Source: Sphingomonas brevis (GTDB lineage Bacteria > Pseudomonadota > Alphaproteobacteria > Sphingomonadales > Sphingomonadaceae). Taken from it: a stretch of DNA of 64,000 nucleotides. Made by a program: the position numbers and the translations under genes. The stretch is from positions 744,001-808,000 of the forward strand of contig NZ_JAMGBB010000001.1 in assembly GCF_023516505.1 (NCBI RefSeq), read 5' to 3'. The notes beneath the pieces were generated by a model. That model ran no database searches and was not told where the DNA came from. It saw only the letters and a list, made by a program, of their open reading frames with translations. Positions within the stretch are counted from its first letter, which is position 1, and every line of letters starts with the position of its first letter. Positions 1 through 9,365 of this stretch are shown here, piece by piece.

Positions 1-1
1 G

Positions 2-322
2 GTCGCCGACTTGATCGTCGGCTTCAATGCGTTCAAGGAGCGGTTCGCCAGCCGTGTGACCAAGGAGCGGCCAGGGCATATCTGCGTGGACTACATCGAA
101 GGCCCGCTAAAATATCTGAAGAATGAATGGCGCTTCGAACCCGCGCCGCAGGGCGGCACCAACGTCCATTTTTCGGTCGATTTCGCGTTCAAGTCGCGGA
201 TTTTCGAGAGTCTCGCCGGATCGATGTTCGACCGGGCGCTGCGGCGCATGACGGGCGCGTTCGAAAAGCGCGCCGAGCAGCTCTACGGCATCAGCAGGTC
301 GAGCGCGCAAAGCGCCGCCTGA
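2..322 (+). CDS. RatA/COQ10-like START-fold protein, 5' truncated by window edge
   Basis: The reading frame is open from the first bases to a TGA at 320-322, giving 106 residues of an already started protein. The visible part carries the family pattern FNAFKERF, then YIEGPLKYLKNEW and a C-terminal helix ending MTGAFEKRAEQLYG. This matches the C-terminal two thirds of RatA/COQ10-type polyketide-cyclase (START-fold) proteins. Family members bind ubiquinone-like lipids and support respiration (COQ10), or in E. coli are described as RatA, a ribosome-association inhibitor. Which role applies here cannot be told from sequence. Its last 40 bases overlap the 3' end of the convergent pncC gene. Confidence 0.85.
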   Translation, partial: VADLIVGFNAFKERFASRVTKERPGHICVDYIEGPLKYLKNEWRFEPAPQGGTNVHFSVDFAFKSRIFESLAGSMFDRALRRMTGAFEKRAEQLYGISRSSAQSAA

Positions 323-789
323 CGGCGAATTCCCGAACGGCCTTCCTTGGCATCGAACAATTGTTGGTCCGCCACGATTTCGTCCGGGCCGGCCCGCCTC
401 TCGGCGCGGGCGAATACCACCGTTCCAACCGGCTTCTGCTCGGTTCCGCCATCGGGTCCGGCGATACCAGTGATCGCGACCGCGACGTCGGCTCCGGATG
501 CCTCGAGCGCGCCCTGCGCCATCGCCCAGGCTGTAGCGACACTGACCGCGCCGAACGTCTCGACGACGTCCGGAAAGACATTCAGCTCGGCGATCTTGGC
601 CTGGTTGGAATAGGTGACGTAGCCGGCTTCGAGCACGTCCGAAGACCCGGGTATTTCGGTCAGGGCGGCGCAGACCAGCCCGCCGGTGCAGCTTTCGGCG
701 ACGGCGACCCGTCGGCCTGCCTGGCGGTTTGCGTCGATCACTGCCCGCGCCTTGGCGACCAGGTCATCAGGAAGAAGGTAATCACTCAT
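283..789 (-). CDS. pncC: CinA C-terminal-domain amidohydrolase (PncC type)
   Basis: This 168-residue protein consists only of the CinA C-terminal domain, without the N-terminal MoaB-like domain. The family is nicotinamide-nucleotide amidohydrolase, which converts NMN to nicotinate mononucleotide in pyridine nucleotide recycling. Visible signatures are AESCTGGLVCAALTEIPGSS with the catalytic serine, AGYVTYSNQAK, and TGIAGPDGGTEQKPVGTV. The start is one of two adjacent ATGs (792 or 789) that overlap the stop of upstream ispDF, so the two are probably co-transcribed and translationally coupled. A longer frame to 858 exists but lies inside ispDF and adds no conserved sequence. Its 3' end overlaps the convergent RatA-like gene by 40 bases. 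Confidence 0.9.
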   Translation of the reverse strand: MSDYLLPDDLVAKARAVIDANRQAGRRVAVAESCTGGLVCAALTEIPGSSDVLEAGYVTYSNQAKIAELNVFPDVVETFGAVSVATAWAMAQGALEASGADVAVAITGIAGPDGGTEQKPVGTVVFARAERRAGPDEIVADQQLFDAKEGRSGIRRQAALCALDLLMP

Positions 790-1936
790 CATTTGGGTCC
801 ATCCGAATGGTCGCCACCGCCTGGGCCGCGATTCCCTCTCCGCGCCCGGCAAAGCCAAGTCGCTCGGTGGTAGTGGCCTTGATGCTCACGCTGGATTGGG
901 GAAGTTGCAATATTTCGGCGATGCGTGACCGCATGACGTCGCGATATGGGTGCAGCTTGGGCGCTTCGCAAATCACCGTGCAGTCCACAAAGTCGATCAG
1001 CCCACCCTGCTCGCGGATCAGCGTCGCGGCATGGGCCAGGAAGATCTCGCTATTAGCACCCTTCCACCGGGGTTCAGATGGGGGGAAATGCTGGCCGATG
1101 TCGCCCAGGCCGGCAGCGCCCAGCAACGCATCGGTAATTGAATGTAGCACGACATCGGCATCGCTGTGGCCGGCCAGGCCGCGTTCGTGTGGAATCTCGA
1201 TCCCGCCCATCATGATCGGCCCTTCGCCGGCAAAGGCATGAACGTCGAAACCCAAGCCAGTGCGGCTGATCAGGCGTGCGGCTAGCATAGCTTCGGCCCG
1301 GGCCCAATCGGCAGGCCCGGTCAGCTTGTCGAGCCGAACATCGCCCTCGACCGCCGCAATGGTCAGCCCGGCGGCCCTCGCGACGGTTGCTTCATCGGTT
1401 GGCGATGGGCCCGTCCAGCGGGCGAAGGCATCGCTGAGATCCGCAAGCCGGAAGAGCTGCGGGGTTTGCACGCGCACGGCGTCGGTCCGGTCGAGTGGAA
1501 CGCCGAGCGTCTCGCCTGCCCGGGCGATTGTGTCGGGTATCGACAGGACCGGTACCGCCCCCTGATGCTTTTCCAGCGCAGCCAGTAGCCGGTCGATCAC
1601 CTGTGGCGGGCAAAAGGGACGGGCGGCGTCGTGAACCAGGATGACGTCGCAATCGATCGCGGTGAGGCCGGCGCGAACGCTGTCAGACCGCTCGGCGCCG
1701 CCAATGATAAGCTCGCCGACATCGCGCTGGCCAAGGGCCTGCCCGGCCATTTCTTCCTGACCTTGTCCGATGACCACGCGCACTGCGTCAATCGCCGGAT
1801 GTGACGCCAATGCGTCGACCGCATGGGCCAGCACGGCCTTGCCTCCGATCGGGCGAAATTGCTTGGCTATTCCTCCGCCGAGCCGGCTTCCGGAGCCGGC
1901 GGCAACGATGAGGGCGGTGACGGTTTGCTTAGTCAT
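782..1936 (-). CDS. ispDF: Bifunctional IspD/IspF (MEP isoprenoid pathway)
   Basis: This 384-residue fusion carries two consecutive MEP-pathway steps. Residues 1 to about 222 are IspD (CTP-dependent formation of CDP-methylerythritol), with the nucleotide loop AAGSGSRLG at 12-20, VHDAARPF and [14 protein letters not shown]. From about residue 225 it is IspF (MEcPP synthase), with the metal-ligand motif [26 protein letters not shown], and the C-terminal [14 protein letters not shown]. The fusion is typical of alphaproteobacteria. The chosen ATG at 1936 starts right before the IspD beta strand; the longer frame to 2095 runs into dusB on the other strand. It is divergent from dusB with 52 bp between them. 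The pathway enzyme dxr lies elsewhere in this window. Confidence 0.96.
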   Translation of the reverse strand: MTKQTVTALIVAAGSGSRLGGGIAKQFRPIGGKAVLAHAVDALASHPAIDAVRVVIGQGQEEMAGQALGQRDVGELIIGGAERSDSVRAGLTAIDCDVILVHDAARPFCPPQVIDRLLAALEKHQGAVPVLSIPDTIARAGETLGVPLDRTDAVRVQTPQLFRLADLSDAFARWTGPSPTDEATVARAAGLTIAAVEGDVRLDKLTGPADWARAEAMLAARLISRTGLGFDVHAFAGEGPIMMGGIEIPHERGLAGHSDADVVLHSITDALLGAAGLGDIGQHFPPSEPRWKGANSEIFLAHAATLIREQGGLIDFVDCTVICEAPKLHPYRDVMRSRIAEILQLPQSSVSIKATTTERLGFAGRGEGIAAQAVATIRMDPNDE

Positions 1937-1948
1937 TGGCGCCGCGCC

Positions 1949-1977
1949 TTGCCCGTATCCGGCCCTTCCTGTAAAGG
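1949..1977 (+). promoter_or_regulatory. Putative dusB promoter
   Basis: TTGCCC at 1949-1954 and TAAAGG at 1972-1977 are separated by exactly 17 bp. The start of transcription would fall at about 1984, only about five bases before the dusB ATG at 1989. It fits the TTGnnn-N17-TA..GG pattern seen at several other genes in this window. Inferred by eye only. Confidence 0.5.
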
Positions 1978-1988
1978 CGCGCCCTCCC

Positions 1989-2987
1989 ATGAGCCTGGTA
2001 AAGCCCATCCACGTCGGTCCGGTGACCATCGACGCGCCCGTCATTCTGGCGCCGATGACGGGCGTCACCGATCTGCCGTTCCGCAAGGTCGTCAAGCGCT
2101 ACGGGGCAGGCCTTACCGTCAGTGAGATGATCGCCAGCCAGGCAATGATCCGCGAGACCCGCCAGTCGCTCCAGAAGGCGGCCTGGGATCCGAGCGAGGA
2201 GCCGGTGTCGCTCCAGCTTGCCGGCTGCGGACCTGTCGAAATGGCCGAGGCGGCAAAGCTCAACGAGCAGCGCGGCGCGGCGATCATCGACATCAACATG
2301 GGCTGCCCGGTCAAGAAAGTAGTCAATGGCGATGCCGGGTCGGCATTGATGCGCGACCTGCCGCTGGCCGCTTCGATCATCGACGCGACCGTCAAGGCGG
2401 TGAAGGTGCCCGTGACGCTCAAAATGCGGATGGGATGGGACCATCACAGTCTCAACGCGCCGGAGCTCGCCCGCATCGCCGAGGACCTCGGGATCAAGAT
2501 GATCACCGTTCATGGCCGCACCCGCTGCCAGATGTACAAGGGCGAGGCCGATTGGGCGTTCGTCCGTTCGGTCAAGCAGGCGACCACGCTGCCGGTGATC
2601 GTCAATGGCGACATTTGCAGCCTTGAGGACGCCCGCACGGCTTTGGCGCAGTCGGGCGCCGACGGGGTGATGATCGGCCGCGGCGCCTACGGCAAGCCCT
2701 GGCTGCTGGGGCAGGTAATGAGCGATCTTTCCGCCGACGGTCACAGGCCCGACCCCTCGATGGACGAGCAGCTCGACCTGATCCTCGAGCAATATGACGC
2801 CATGCAATCGCTCTATGGCGTGCAGACCGGCGTCAATCTCGCCCGCAAGCATATCGGCTGGTACACCAAGGGGCTGGCGGGCTCGGCCGAGTTCCGTAAC
2901 CGGGTCAACACCCAGGACGATCCCAAGGTCGTCACCGCGATGCTCGAGGAATTCTATTCGCCCTGGCTCGCGCGGTCGGCCGCCTGA
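1989..2987 (+). CDS. dusB: tRNA-dihydrouridine synthase DusB
   Basis: This 332-residue FMN-dependent enzyme reduces uridine to dihydrouridine in tRNA (NifR3/DusB family). Motifs in order: [13 protein letters not shown] near the N-terminus, NMGCPVKKV with the catalytic cysteine, [20 protein letters not shown], and the phosphate-binding [13 protein letters not shown]. The start ATG at 1989 gives the usual family N-terminus; an in-frame extension to 1770 is antisense to ispDF. It is the first gene of the dusB-ntrY-ntrX-hfq-hflX cluster typical of alphaproteobacteria, 50 bp upstream of ntrY. Confidence 0.96.
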   Translation: MSLVKPIHVGPVTIDAPVILAPMTGVTDLPFRKVVKRYGAGLTVSEMIASQAMIRETRQSLQKAAWDPSEEPVSLQLAGCGPVEMAEAAKLNEQRGAAIIDINMGCPVKKVVNGDAGSALMRDLPLAASIIDATVKAVKVPVTLKMRMGWDHHSLNAPELARIAEDLGIKMITVHGRTRCQMYKGEADWAFVRSVKQATTLPVIVNGDICSLEDARTALAQSGADGVMIGRGAYGKPWLLGQVMSDLSADGHRPDPSMDEQLDLILEQYDAMQSLYGVQTGVNLARKHIGWYTKGLAGSAEFRNRVNTQDDPKVVTAMLEEFYSPWLARSAA

Positions 2988-3037
2988 CTAGAAACTGTGT
3001 TCTTTATGCAACGCGTCCATGCTAGGCCTTGCCTGGC

Positions 3038-5317
3038 ATGGATGTGCAGACACTCGAATCTGACCTGAAGAAACGCCCGATTCCCCGCTGGCTCGCTCGC
3101 GAGAAGGAAAGCGGCCGGATCTACGATTGGGCCACCTACGCCAGCGCCGCGCTGTTCGCCGGCATGCTGGTGCTTAGCTATTTACTGCTGACCCGCGGGG
3201 GCGCGCCCGGGACGATGCTGTCTCCCGGGCTGATCGCAGTTCTGCTTATTGGTAACCTCATTCCAGCCATCGCGTTGATGGTGCTCTTGTCGCGGAGAAT
3301 CGCAAGGGCGCGGGCGGTCGCGCGAGCGATCGGCACCGGCCAGCTTCATACGCGAATGGTCGCGCTATTCTCGGTGATCGCGGCGGTTCCAACGGTCATT
3401 ATCGCCATTTTCGCGTCGTTCCTGCTGCAATCGGGATTGGAGTTCTGGTTCTCGGATCGCGCCAAGGGGATGCTGGAAAATACGGCCCAGCTGGCACAGT
3501 CGACTTACACCAGTGAGGTCAATCGCGTTGGTGGCGAGGCAGTCACCATGGTTTCCGATTTCTATAAATATATGGGTCCCAAGCCCATGGCGAACCCGCG
3601 CTTCGACCAATTCGTTGCCTACCAAACCTATCAGCGCGGTCTCAACGAGGCCGCGGTTATTAGAGTTACGCCAAATCAGCCGATGGTGGTGTTAAGCGGC
3701 GTCAATTACGTTGATGGGCTCATCGATCCATCGCGCGTCGCCCAAGCACTGGCCCAACTCAAAGGCGACACGCAAGCAGCTGAGGTCGTGACGCAGGGAC
3801 GGATCGCCGTCATCACCCCGCTAACCAATGACCCCGGCGCCTATCTCTATGTGGCACAACAAGTCACCAGCGATTTCCGGAAACAGATCGAAAGCGCCAC
3901 CGGCGTCCTTACGGACTATCGCGAACTCCTCGAGCGGAGTCGGATCAATCAGCTCCAGTTCAACGCTGCACTGCTCGCCTTGGCTCTCATCGTCGCGGCC
4001 GGAGCCATTTTCGCCGCGCTGAAGATTGCCGATCGCCTTCTCCGTCCGGTTGAAGAGCTGGTCGATGCCGCAGGCCGGATCGAGGAGGGGGATTTCACCG
4101 CACGAGTTCCGATCATCGGCGATCCCGATGACGAGCTGGCGACGCTGGGGACCGCCTTCAATCGCATGACCGGAAAGCTCCAGGAGCAGACCGGGGCGCT
4201 GATCAGCGCAAATGAGCAGCTCGACACAAGGCGCGCCTTCATCGAGGCGGTGCTGTCGAGCGTGACCGCCGGCGTCATCGCGCTCGACGGATCGGGCCGC
4301 ATCTTGCTGACGAACCGGTCGGCGGAAACGCTGATGCAGCGGGGCGGGAACAGCATCGAAGGCAGCGAGCTCGGCGACGTTTCGCCAGAGCTTGGCGAAT
4401 TCCTCAGTGGAGAGAGCCGCGACGCCGACGTACTGGTCCATCTGGCCGAAGGGCAGCGCACCCTGGCGGTCAAGCGGATGCGCTACGCCGATGGATCGGT
4501 GCTGACCTTTGACGATATCACCGACCAGCTGAGCGACCAGCGCCGCGCCGCCTGGTCGGACATTGCCCGGCGGATCGCCCATGAAATCAAGAACCCGCTG
4601 ACCCCGATCCAGCTTGCCGCGGAACGGCTGCAGCGTCGCTACGGCGAAGAAGTCACGTCCGATCCGGAAACCTTCGCCCGCCTGACCGACACGATCGTCC
4701 GGCAGGTTGGCGACCTGCGGCGGATGGTCGACGAATTTTCCAATTTCGCCCGGATGCCGAAGCCGGTGTTCCGCGACGAGAATGTTCACGACATCGCCCG
4801 GGCCGCCCTGTTCCTGCATGAGGTTGCCCATCCGGGCATCAGCTTCAGCATCGATCCGCCGTCGGGTGACATCCGCATGGTCTGCGACCGGCGGCAGCTC
4901 AGCCAGGCGCTTACAAATATCGTCAAGAACGCGGTGGAAGCCATTGAATTGAGGCGAAATCGTGGAGAACAACATTCCGATGGAGACCGCATCGACCTTT
5001 GCATCAAGCGCGAAGCGGACCAGCTGGTCGTCGACCTCACCGACACCGGCGTGGGACTGCCCGAGGACCGCGAGCGGCTGACCGAGCCATATATGACGAC
5101 CCGCGTCCGCGGGACGGGCCTCGGCCTCGCCATCGTCAAGAAGATTGTCGAGGAACATCTTGGCGAGATCGCCTTTCTCGACAGGACGGGGGGAGGGACC
5201 CGGGTGCGTATCGCCTTCGATGCCGACCGGCTCGAGGCGCTGGCGACCGAGGAACCGAACGCAGCCGCGCCCGGCGAGGGCGAAGATGAGGATTATGACG
5301 AGGAGGACCATAGCTGA
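3038..5317 (+). CDS. ntrY: NtrY-type membrane sensor histidine kinase
   Basis: This 759-residue inner-membrane sensor kinase is the likely partner of NtrX. Two hydrophobic segments near residues 33-55 and 65-90 and a third near 110-135 are followed by a long sensory region, another membrane segment near 300-325, a HAMP region, and a PAS-like stretch around residues 395-490. The phosphoacceptor helix is RRIAHEIKNPLTPIQ with His515. ATP-binding boxes are VKNAVEAI, DTGVGLPED (from about 669) and GTGLGLAIVKKIVEE. A TTG nine bases upstream (3029) is an alternative start. The C-terminus is acidic (EGEDEDYDEEDHS). The stop overlaps the ntrX ATG by one base, implying coupling. NtrYX is linked to nitrogen and redox or envelope control in other alphaproteobacteria; the signal here is unknown. 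Confidence 0.95.
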   Translation: MDVQTLESDLKKRPIPRWLAREKESGRIYDWATYASAALFAGMLVLSYLLLTRGGAPGTMLSPGLIAVLLIGNLIPAIALMVLLSRRIARARAVARAIGTGQLHTRMVALFSVIAAVPTVIIAIFASFLLQSGLEFWFSDRAKGMLENTAQLAQSTYTSEVNRVGGEAVTMVSDFYKYMGPKPMANPRFDQFVAYQTYQRGLNEAAVIRVTPNQPMVVLSGVNYVDGLIDPSRVAQALAQLKGDTQAAEVVTQGRIAVITPLTNDPGAYLYVAQQVTSDFRKQIESATGVLTDYRELLERSRINQLQFNAALLALALIVAAGAIFAALKIADRLLRPVEELVDAAGRIEEGDFTARVPIIGDPDDELATLGTAFNRMTGKLQEQTGALISANEQLDTRRAFIEAVLSSVTAGVIALDGSGRILLTNRSAETLMQRGGNSIEGSELGDVSPELGEFLSGESRDADVLVHLAEGQRTLAVKRMRYADGSVLTFDDITDQLSDQRRAAWSDIARRIAHEIKNPLTPIQLAAERLQRRYGEEVTSDPETFARLTDTIVRQVGDLRRMVDEFSNFARMPKPVFRDENVHDIARAALFLHEVAHPGISFSIDPPSGDIRMVCDRRQLSQALTNIVKNAVEAIELRRNRGEQHSDGDRIDLCIKREADQLVVDLTDTGVGLPEDRERLTEPYMTTRVRGTGLGLAIVKKIVEEHLGEIAFLDRTGGGTRVRIAFDADRLEALATEEPNAAAPGEGEDEDYDEEDHS

Positions 5318-6696
5318 TGGCGCTTGAGGTGCTGGTGGTCGACGATGAGGCGGATATCCGCGAGCTGGTAGCCGGTGTGCTGGAGGATGAAGGCTATGCC
5401 GTGCGCTCGGCCGCCGACAGCAATGCCGCGCTCGACGCCATCGACGATCGCCGTCCCAGCCTGGTGCTGCTCGACGTCTGGCTCCAGGGCTCCAAGCTCG
5501 ACGGGCTGCAGCTGCTCGAACAGATCAAGCGGCGCGACGCCACGCTGCCGGTGCTGATGATCTCCGGCCATGGCAACCTCGACACCGCCGTCGCCGCCAT
5601 CCGGGAAGGCGCGGTCGACTTCATCGAAAAGCCGTTCAAGGCCGATCGCCTGCTCCACCTTGTCGGCCGCGCCACCGAAACCGACCGGCTTCGCCGCGAA
5701 GTGGCGACCCTGCGGACCCAGCTTGGTCCCGACGACCAGCTCGACGGCACCTCGGTGGCGATCAATACGGTGAGGGCAACCTTGAAGCGTGTGGCTCCGA
5801 CCGGGAGCCGGGTGATGATCACCGGGCCCGCTGGTGTCGGCAAGGAAATCGCCGCGCGAATGATCCACAATTGGAGCCCGCGCGCCGCCGCCCCGTTCAT
5901 CGTCCTCTCCGCGGCGATGATGAGCCCGGACCGTGTCGAGGAAGAGCTGTTCGGAAGCGAGCAGGGCGGCGTATCCCGCCCCGGCCTGCTCGAACAGGCT
6001 CACGGCGGAACCATCTTCCTCGACGAAATCGCCGACATGCCGGCGACGACGCAGGCCAAGATCCTGCGGGTCCTGACCGACCAAAGCTACACCCGGGTCG
6101 GCGGCCAGCGCCCGGTCAAGGTCGACGTTCGGGTTTTGTCGGCGACGTCGCGCAACCTTGCCGACGAAATTGCGGCTGCGCGCTTCCGTGAGGACCTATA
6201 TTACCGCCTGAACGTCGTTCCGGTCCGGATCCCGCCGCTGCGCGAGCGGCGCGAGGATATCCCCGAACTGGTCAACCACTTCCTCGCCCGTTTTGCGGCC
6301 GAGCGGCGAATTCAAACCCCGGAATTGTCCAAGGAGGCAATTGCCGCGCTCCAGGCCCACGACTGGCCGGGCAATGTCCGGCAGCTCCGGAACATCATCG
6401 AGCGGACGTTGATCCTCACTCCTGGCGATCAGATCGGCTGCATCGAGGTTGACCTGCTGCCCCCCGAAGTAATCGATTCCCAGGGGTCGGCGGGGCTGGG
6501 CGGCGCGTCGATGGCGATCATGGGCTCGCCCTTGCGCGAGGCGCGGGAAAGCTTCGAGCGCGAATATCTGAAGATCCAGATCCGCCGCTTTTCGGGCAAT
6601 ATTTCCCGGACCGCCTCGTTCATCGGAATGGAGCGATCGGCCCTTCACCGCAAGCTCAAGGCGCTTGGCCTGGGCGACAAGCGGGATGAGGAATAG
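5317..6696 (+). CDS. ntrX: NtrX response regulator, sigma-54-type AAA+ without GAFTGA
   Basis: This 459-residue regulator has a receiver domain (residues 1-120, phosphoacceptor Asp53 in LVLLDVW, conserved lysine in EKPF), an AAA+ domain (Walker A GPAGVGKE from about 168, Walker [13 protein letters not shown] from about 229) and a Fis-type helix-turn-helix at the C-terminus ([26 protein letters not shown] region). Where sigma-54 activators carry the GAFTGA loop, this protein has [20 protein letters not shown], so that loop is missing. That is the known state of alphaproteobacterial NtrX, and it suggests action independent of sigma-54. It is translationally coupled to ntrY and followed 8 bp later by hfq. 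Confidence 0.95.
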   Translation: MALEVLVVDDEADIRELVAGVLEDEGYAVRSAADSNAALDAIDDRRPSLVLLDVWLQGSKLDGLQLLEQIKRRDATLPVLMISGHGNLDTAVAAIREGAVDFIEKPFKADRLLHLVGRATETDRLRREVATLRTQLGPDDQLDGTSVAINTVRATLKRVAPTGSRVMITGPAGVGKEIAARMIHNWSPRAAAPFIVLSAAMMSPDRVEEELFGSEQGGVSRPGLLEQAHGGTIFLDEIADMPATTQAKILRVLTDQSYTRVGGQRPVKVDVRVLSATSRNLADEIAAARFREDLYYRLNVVPVRIPPLRERREDIPELVNHFLARFAAERRIQTPELSKEAIAALQAHDWPGNVRQLRNIIERTLILTPGDQIGCIEVDLLPPEVIDSQGSAGLGGASMAIMGSPLREARESFEREYLKIQIRRFSGNISRTASFIGMERSALHRKLKALGLGDKRDEE

Positions 6697-6704
6697 CCGC
6701 AGCC

Positions 6705-7196
6705 ATGGCCGACAAAGCGCTGAGCTTGCAGGATCAATTCCTGAATTCGATCCGCCGGTCCAAGGTTCCGGTGACGATATTCCTGGTCAAGGGCGTCAAG
6801 CTGCAGGGGATCGTGACCTGGTTCGATCCCTTCTCGATGCTGCTGCGCCGCGATGGCAATGCGCAGCTGGTGTACAAACATGCCATTTCGACCATCATGC
6901 CCGCTCATGCGCCGGCCGATCTTGAGCTGGCCGCCGGTGGGGAAGGGGGCAACGGAAAGAAGCCGATGCTTCAGGACTTGTTCCTGCAGGCGGCGGCGCG
7001 TGAAACGGAGCCGATGACCATATTCCTCGTCAACGGAGTCATGCTTCAGGGGGCGGTAGCCGGCTTCGACCAATTTTCGTTGCTGCTCGAACGCGGCGGG
7101 CAGGTACAGCTGGTCTACAAGCACGCCATTTCGACGCTGCAGCCGGGCCATCCGCTTCACCTGGGGGGTGAAACCACCCCGGAGGACGACGGCTGA
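6705..7196 (+). CDS. hfq: Double-domain Hfq RNA chaperone (tandem Sm folds)
   Basis: This 163-residue protein contains two complete Hfq domains in one chain, where most bacteria encode a single domain in about 75-105 residues. Domain 1 (1-66) has [25 protein letters not shown] and the Sm2 motif VYKHAISTI. Domain 2 (88-147) has [24 protein letters not shown] and VYKHAISTL. They are joined by a Gly/Ala-rich linker (67-87). The proximal-face Gln (Gln9, Gln90) and the YKH motif are kept in both. The rim arginine pair (Arg17-Arg18) is only partly kept in domain 2 (Ala98-Arg99). Three chains could form the usual six-lobed ring. A good start is given by the ATG at 6705, 8 bp after ntrX. Confidence 0.96.
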   Translation: MADKALSLQDQFLNSIRRSKVPVTIFLVKGVKLQGIVTWFDPFSMLLRRDGNAQLVYKHAISTIMPAHAPADLELAAGGEGGNGKKPMLQDLFLQAAARETEPMTIFLVNGVMLQGAVAGFDQFSLLLERGGQVQLVYKHAISTLQPGHPLHLGGETTPEDDG

Positions 7197-7225
7197 GCAT
7201 CTTCAAACGAACAGACGACAGCGGC

Positions 7226-8491
7226 GTGGCGCGCGGCGAACGCGCGCTCGTTGTGGTGCCGGAACGGGTCGGGGCAGGAGGCTTGCGCTCGCTCGACGCG
7301 CGGATCGATGAGGCCGTCGGCCTCGCCCAGGCGATCGGCGTCGACGTCATCGGCAAGAAGAGCTTTCGCCTGCGCCAGGTTCGGCCCGCCAGCCTGTTCG
7401 GCAAGGGACAGGTCGAGGAAATTGCCGCGCTGGCCGAGCGGTATGACGCTACGCTGCTGGTGGTCGACGCCGGCCTGACACCGGTCCAGCAAAAGACGCT
7501 GGAGGATGAGACCCGGTGCAAGGTGATCGATCGCACCGGGCTGATCCTCGAAATCTTTGGTGAGCGCGCCGCGACGGCGGAAGGGCGGCTGCAAGTCGAA
7601 TTGGCCCATTTGGACTATCAGGCCGGTCGCCTGGTGCGCAGCTGGACCCACCTTGAGCGGCAGCGCGGCGGCTTCGGCTTCCTCGGCGGGCCGGGCGAAA
7701 CCCAGATCGAAGCCGACCGGCGGCTGATCCGCGACCGCATGGCGCGAATCCGCAAGGAGCTGGACCAGGTCCGCCGCACCCGCGGCCTGCACCGCGGCCG
7801 CCGCCAGCGAGCGCCTTGGCCGATAATCGCGCTGGTCGGATATACCAATGCCGGCAAGTCGACCCTGTTCAACCGCATGACGCAGGCGTCTGTGATGGCC
7901 GAGAACCTGCTGTTCGCGACGCTCGATCCGACCATGCGCAACGTCAAGATTCCCGGTTTCGACCGGGCGATACTCTCCGACACCGTCGGTTTCGTCTCCA
8001 ACTTGCCGACTGAGCTGGTCGCGGCGTTCCGTGCCACCTTGGAAGAGGTGGCGGCGTCCGACCTCATCCTCCACGTCCACGATATCGCCCATCCCGACAG
8101 CGACGCGCAGGCCGCGGACGTCGAAGCGGTGCTCTCCACGCTTGGACTGGCCGAGGAGGATTCCCCGCCCCGGATCGAGGTGTGGAACAAGCTCGACCTG
8201 CTCGATACCGGCGAACGCAACGAGCTGCTCGGCGAAGCGGAGCGGCGTGAGGATGTGGCTGCGGTCAGTGCGCTCACCGGGGAGGGGGTCGACGACCTGC
8301 GTGAGACCATCTCGCACCTGCTCCATTCCGGCGCCCAGACCCACCATATTCGCCTCAATGCCGGCGACGGCGAGCGGATCGCGTGGCTCCACGCCCGCGG
8401 CGAAGTGCTCGAGCAACAATCCGATGGCGATCAGCTCCAGCTTGCGGTCAAGCTCAGTCCAGAGAATTGGGCACGCTTCGAGCGCCTCTAG
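7226..8491 (+). CDS. hflX: Ribosome-associated GTPase HflX
   Basis: This GTPase of about 421 residues belongs to the family that binds the 50S subunit and splits stalled ribosomes. The N-terminal HflX domain contains SLFGKGQVEEIAAL, and is followed by a coiled region (RDRMARIRKELDQVRR). The G domain has Walker A GYTNAGKST, switch region DTVGFVSNLP, and NKLD for guanine specificity. The start is uncertain: a GTG at 7226 is used here, but the frame stays open upstream to a CTG at 7193 that overlaps the hfq stop and would add the residues [10 protein letters not shown] after the initiator. The 3' end shares the palindrome CTAG with the stop of convergent mazG. Confidence 0.94.
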   Translation: MARGERALVVVPERVGAGGLRSLDARIDEAVGLAQAIGVDVIGKKSFRLRQVRPASLFGKGQVEEIAALAERYDATLLVVDAGLTPVQQKTLEDETRCKVIDRTGLILEIFGERAATAEGRLQVELAHLDYQAGRLVRSWTHLERQRGGFGFLGGPGETQIEADRRLIRDRMARIRKELDQVRRTRGLHRGRRQRAPWPIIALVGYTNAGKSTLFNRMTQASVMAENLLFATLDPTMRNVKIPGFDRAILSDTVGFVSNLPTELVAAFRATLEEVAASDLILHVHDIAHPDSDAQAADVEAVLSTLGLAEEDSPPRIEVWNKLDLLDTGERNELLGEAERREDVAAVSALTGEGVDDLRETISHLLHSGAQTHHIRLNAGDGERIAWLHARGEVLEQQSDGDQLQLAVKLSPENWARFERL

Positions 8492-9231
8492 GCTTCGACC
8501 GACGCCTTCTTTGCCGCAACCCAAAGCTCTTCCATCTGATCCAGGTCCATTTCGGCAAAGCCGGGCGCCTGCTCAATTTTCCGGAACCGCGTTTCAAACT
8601 TGCGATTAGCCTTGCGCAGCGCCTCTTCCGGCTCGATCTTCAGAAACCGTGCGAAGTTGACGACGGCGAACAGCAAGTCACCGACTTCCTCTTCCAGCTC
8701 TTCTGGCGGCGCACTGGCGATTTCGTCCAGTTCCTCGCGGATCTTGGCCTTGGGACCGTCAATATCGGGCCAATCGAACCCGGTCCGGGCGGCCCGCTTC
8801 TGCAATTTCATCGCTCGCTCCAGCGCGGGCAGGGCGAGTGCAACGCCGGCCAGCGCGCTCTTGTCATCGAGCTTGGAGCGTTCCTCGGCCTTGATGACCT
8901 CCCACAGATGATGGCCGCCTTCTTCGGCCTCGCCAAAGATATGGGGGTGACGGCGCTCAAGTTTGTCAGAAATGCGCGTCAGCACGTCCTGCAGCGTGAA
9001 ATGGCCGGCTTCCTCGGCCATTCGGGCATGAAACACGACCTGGAGCTGCAGATCGCCGAGCTCGTCGACCAGTGCGTCCATGTCGCCGCGCTGGATAGCA
9101 TCGGCGACCTCATAGGCTTCCTCGATCGTGTAGGGTGCGATCGTCTCGAAGGTCTGAACGCTGTCCCATTCGCAGCCGGTCTCGCGATCGCGCAGCCGCT
9201 TCATGATATTGTCGAGGCGGTCGAGGCCCAT
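8488..9231 (-). CDS. mazG: MazG nucleoside triphosphate pyrophosphohydrolase
   Basis: This 247-residue house-cleaning enzyme has two MazG helical-bundle domains. The first (residues 15-115) contains EEAYEVADAI and DELGDLQLQVVFH, and the second EELDEIASAPPEELEEEVGDLLFAVVNFARF. The acidic residues bind Mg2+. The family hydrolyses non-canonical or surplus NTPs to NMP and PPi. It starts with ATG at 9231 and is the convergent last member of the dusB-hflX-mazG neighbourhood, overlapping hflX by four bases (CTAG shared by both TAG stops). Upstream lies a 134 bp gap with an AT-rich palindrome. Confidence 0.95.
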   Translation of the reverse strand: MGLDRLDNIMKRLRDRETGCEWDSVQTFETIAPYTIEEAYEVADAIQRGDMDALVDELGDLQLQVVFHARMAEEAGHFTLQDVLTRISDKLERRHPHIFGEAEEGGHHLWEVIKAEERSKLDDKSALAGVALALPALERAMKLQKRAARTGFDWPDIDGPKAKIREELDEIASAPPEELEEEVGDLLFAVVNFARFLKIEPEEALRKANRKFETRFRKIEQAPGFAEMDLDQMEELWVAAKKASVEA

Positions 9232-9297
9232 TTTTGTCTATCTCCAAGGCGTGAGGGACCGTTTGAAGGGCCCTGTCCGATCTGATCTTTGAGTATG

Positions 9298-9311
9298 ATA
9301 ATATATATTAT
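9298..9311. promoter_or_regulatory. AT-only 14-bp palindrome upstream of mazG
   Basis: ATAATATATATTAT is a perfect inverted repeat made only of A and T in otherwise GC-rich DNA, 66 bp upstream of the mazG ATG. It could be an operator or a promoter melting region. No clean -35/-10 pair was recognised around it. The rest of the 9232-9365 gap holds nothing I can identify. Confidence 0.35.
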
Positions 9312-9365
9312 GTTAAGCACTACGTCAGCCAGCACAGGGGATCCACAGCAAAGCCCCTGCAAAGC

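Noticed and set aside
782-1936. IspDF fusion as a novelty
   Set aside because: The fusion is established in alphaproteobacteria.
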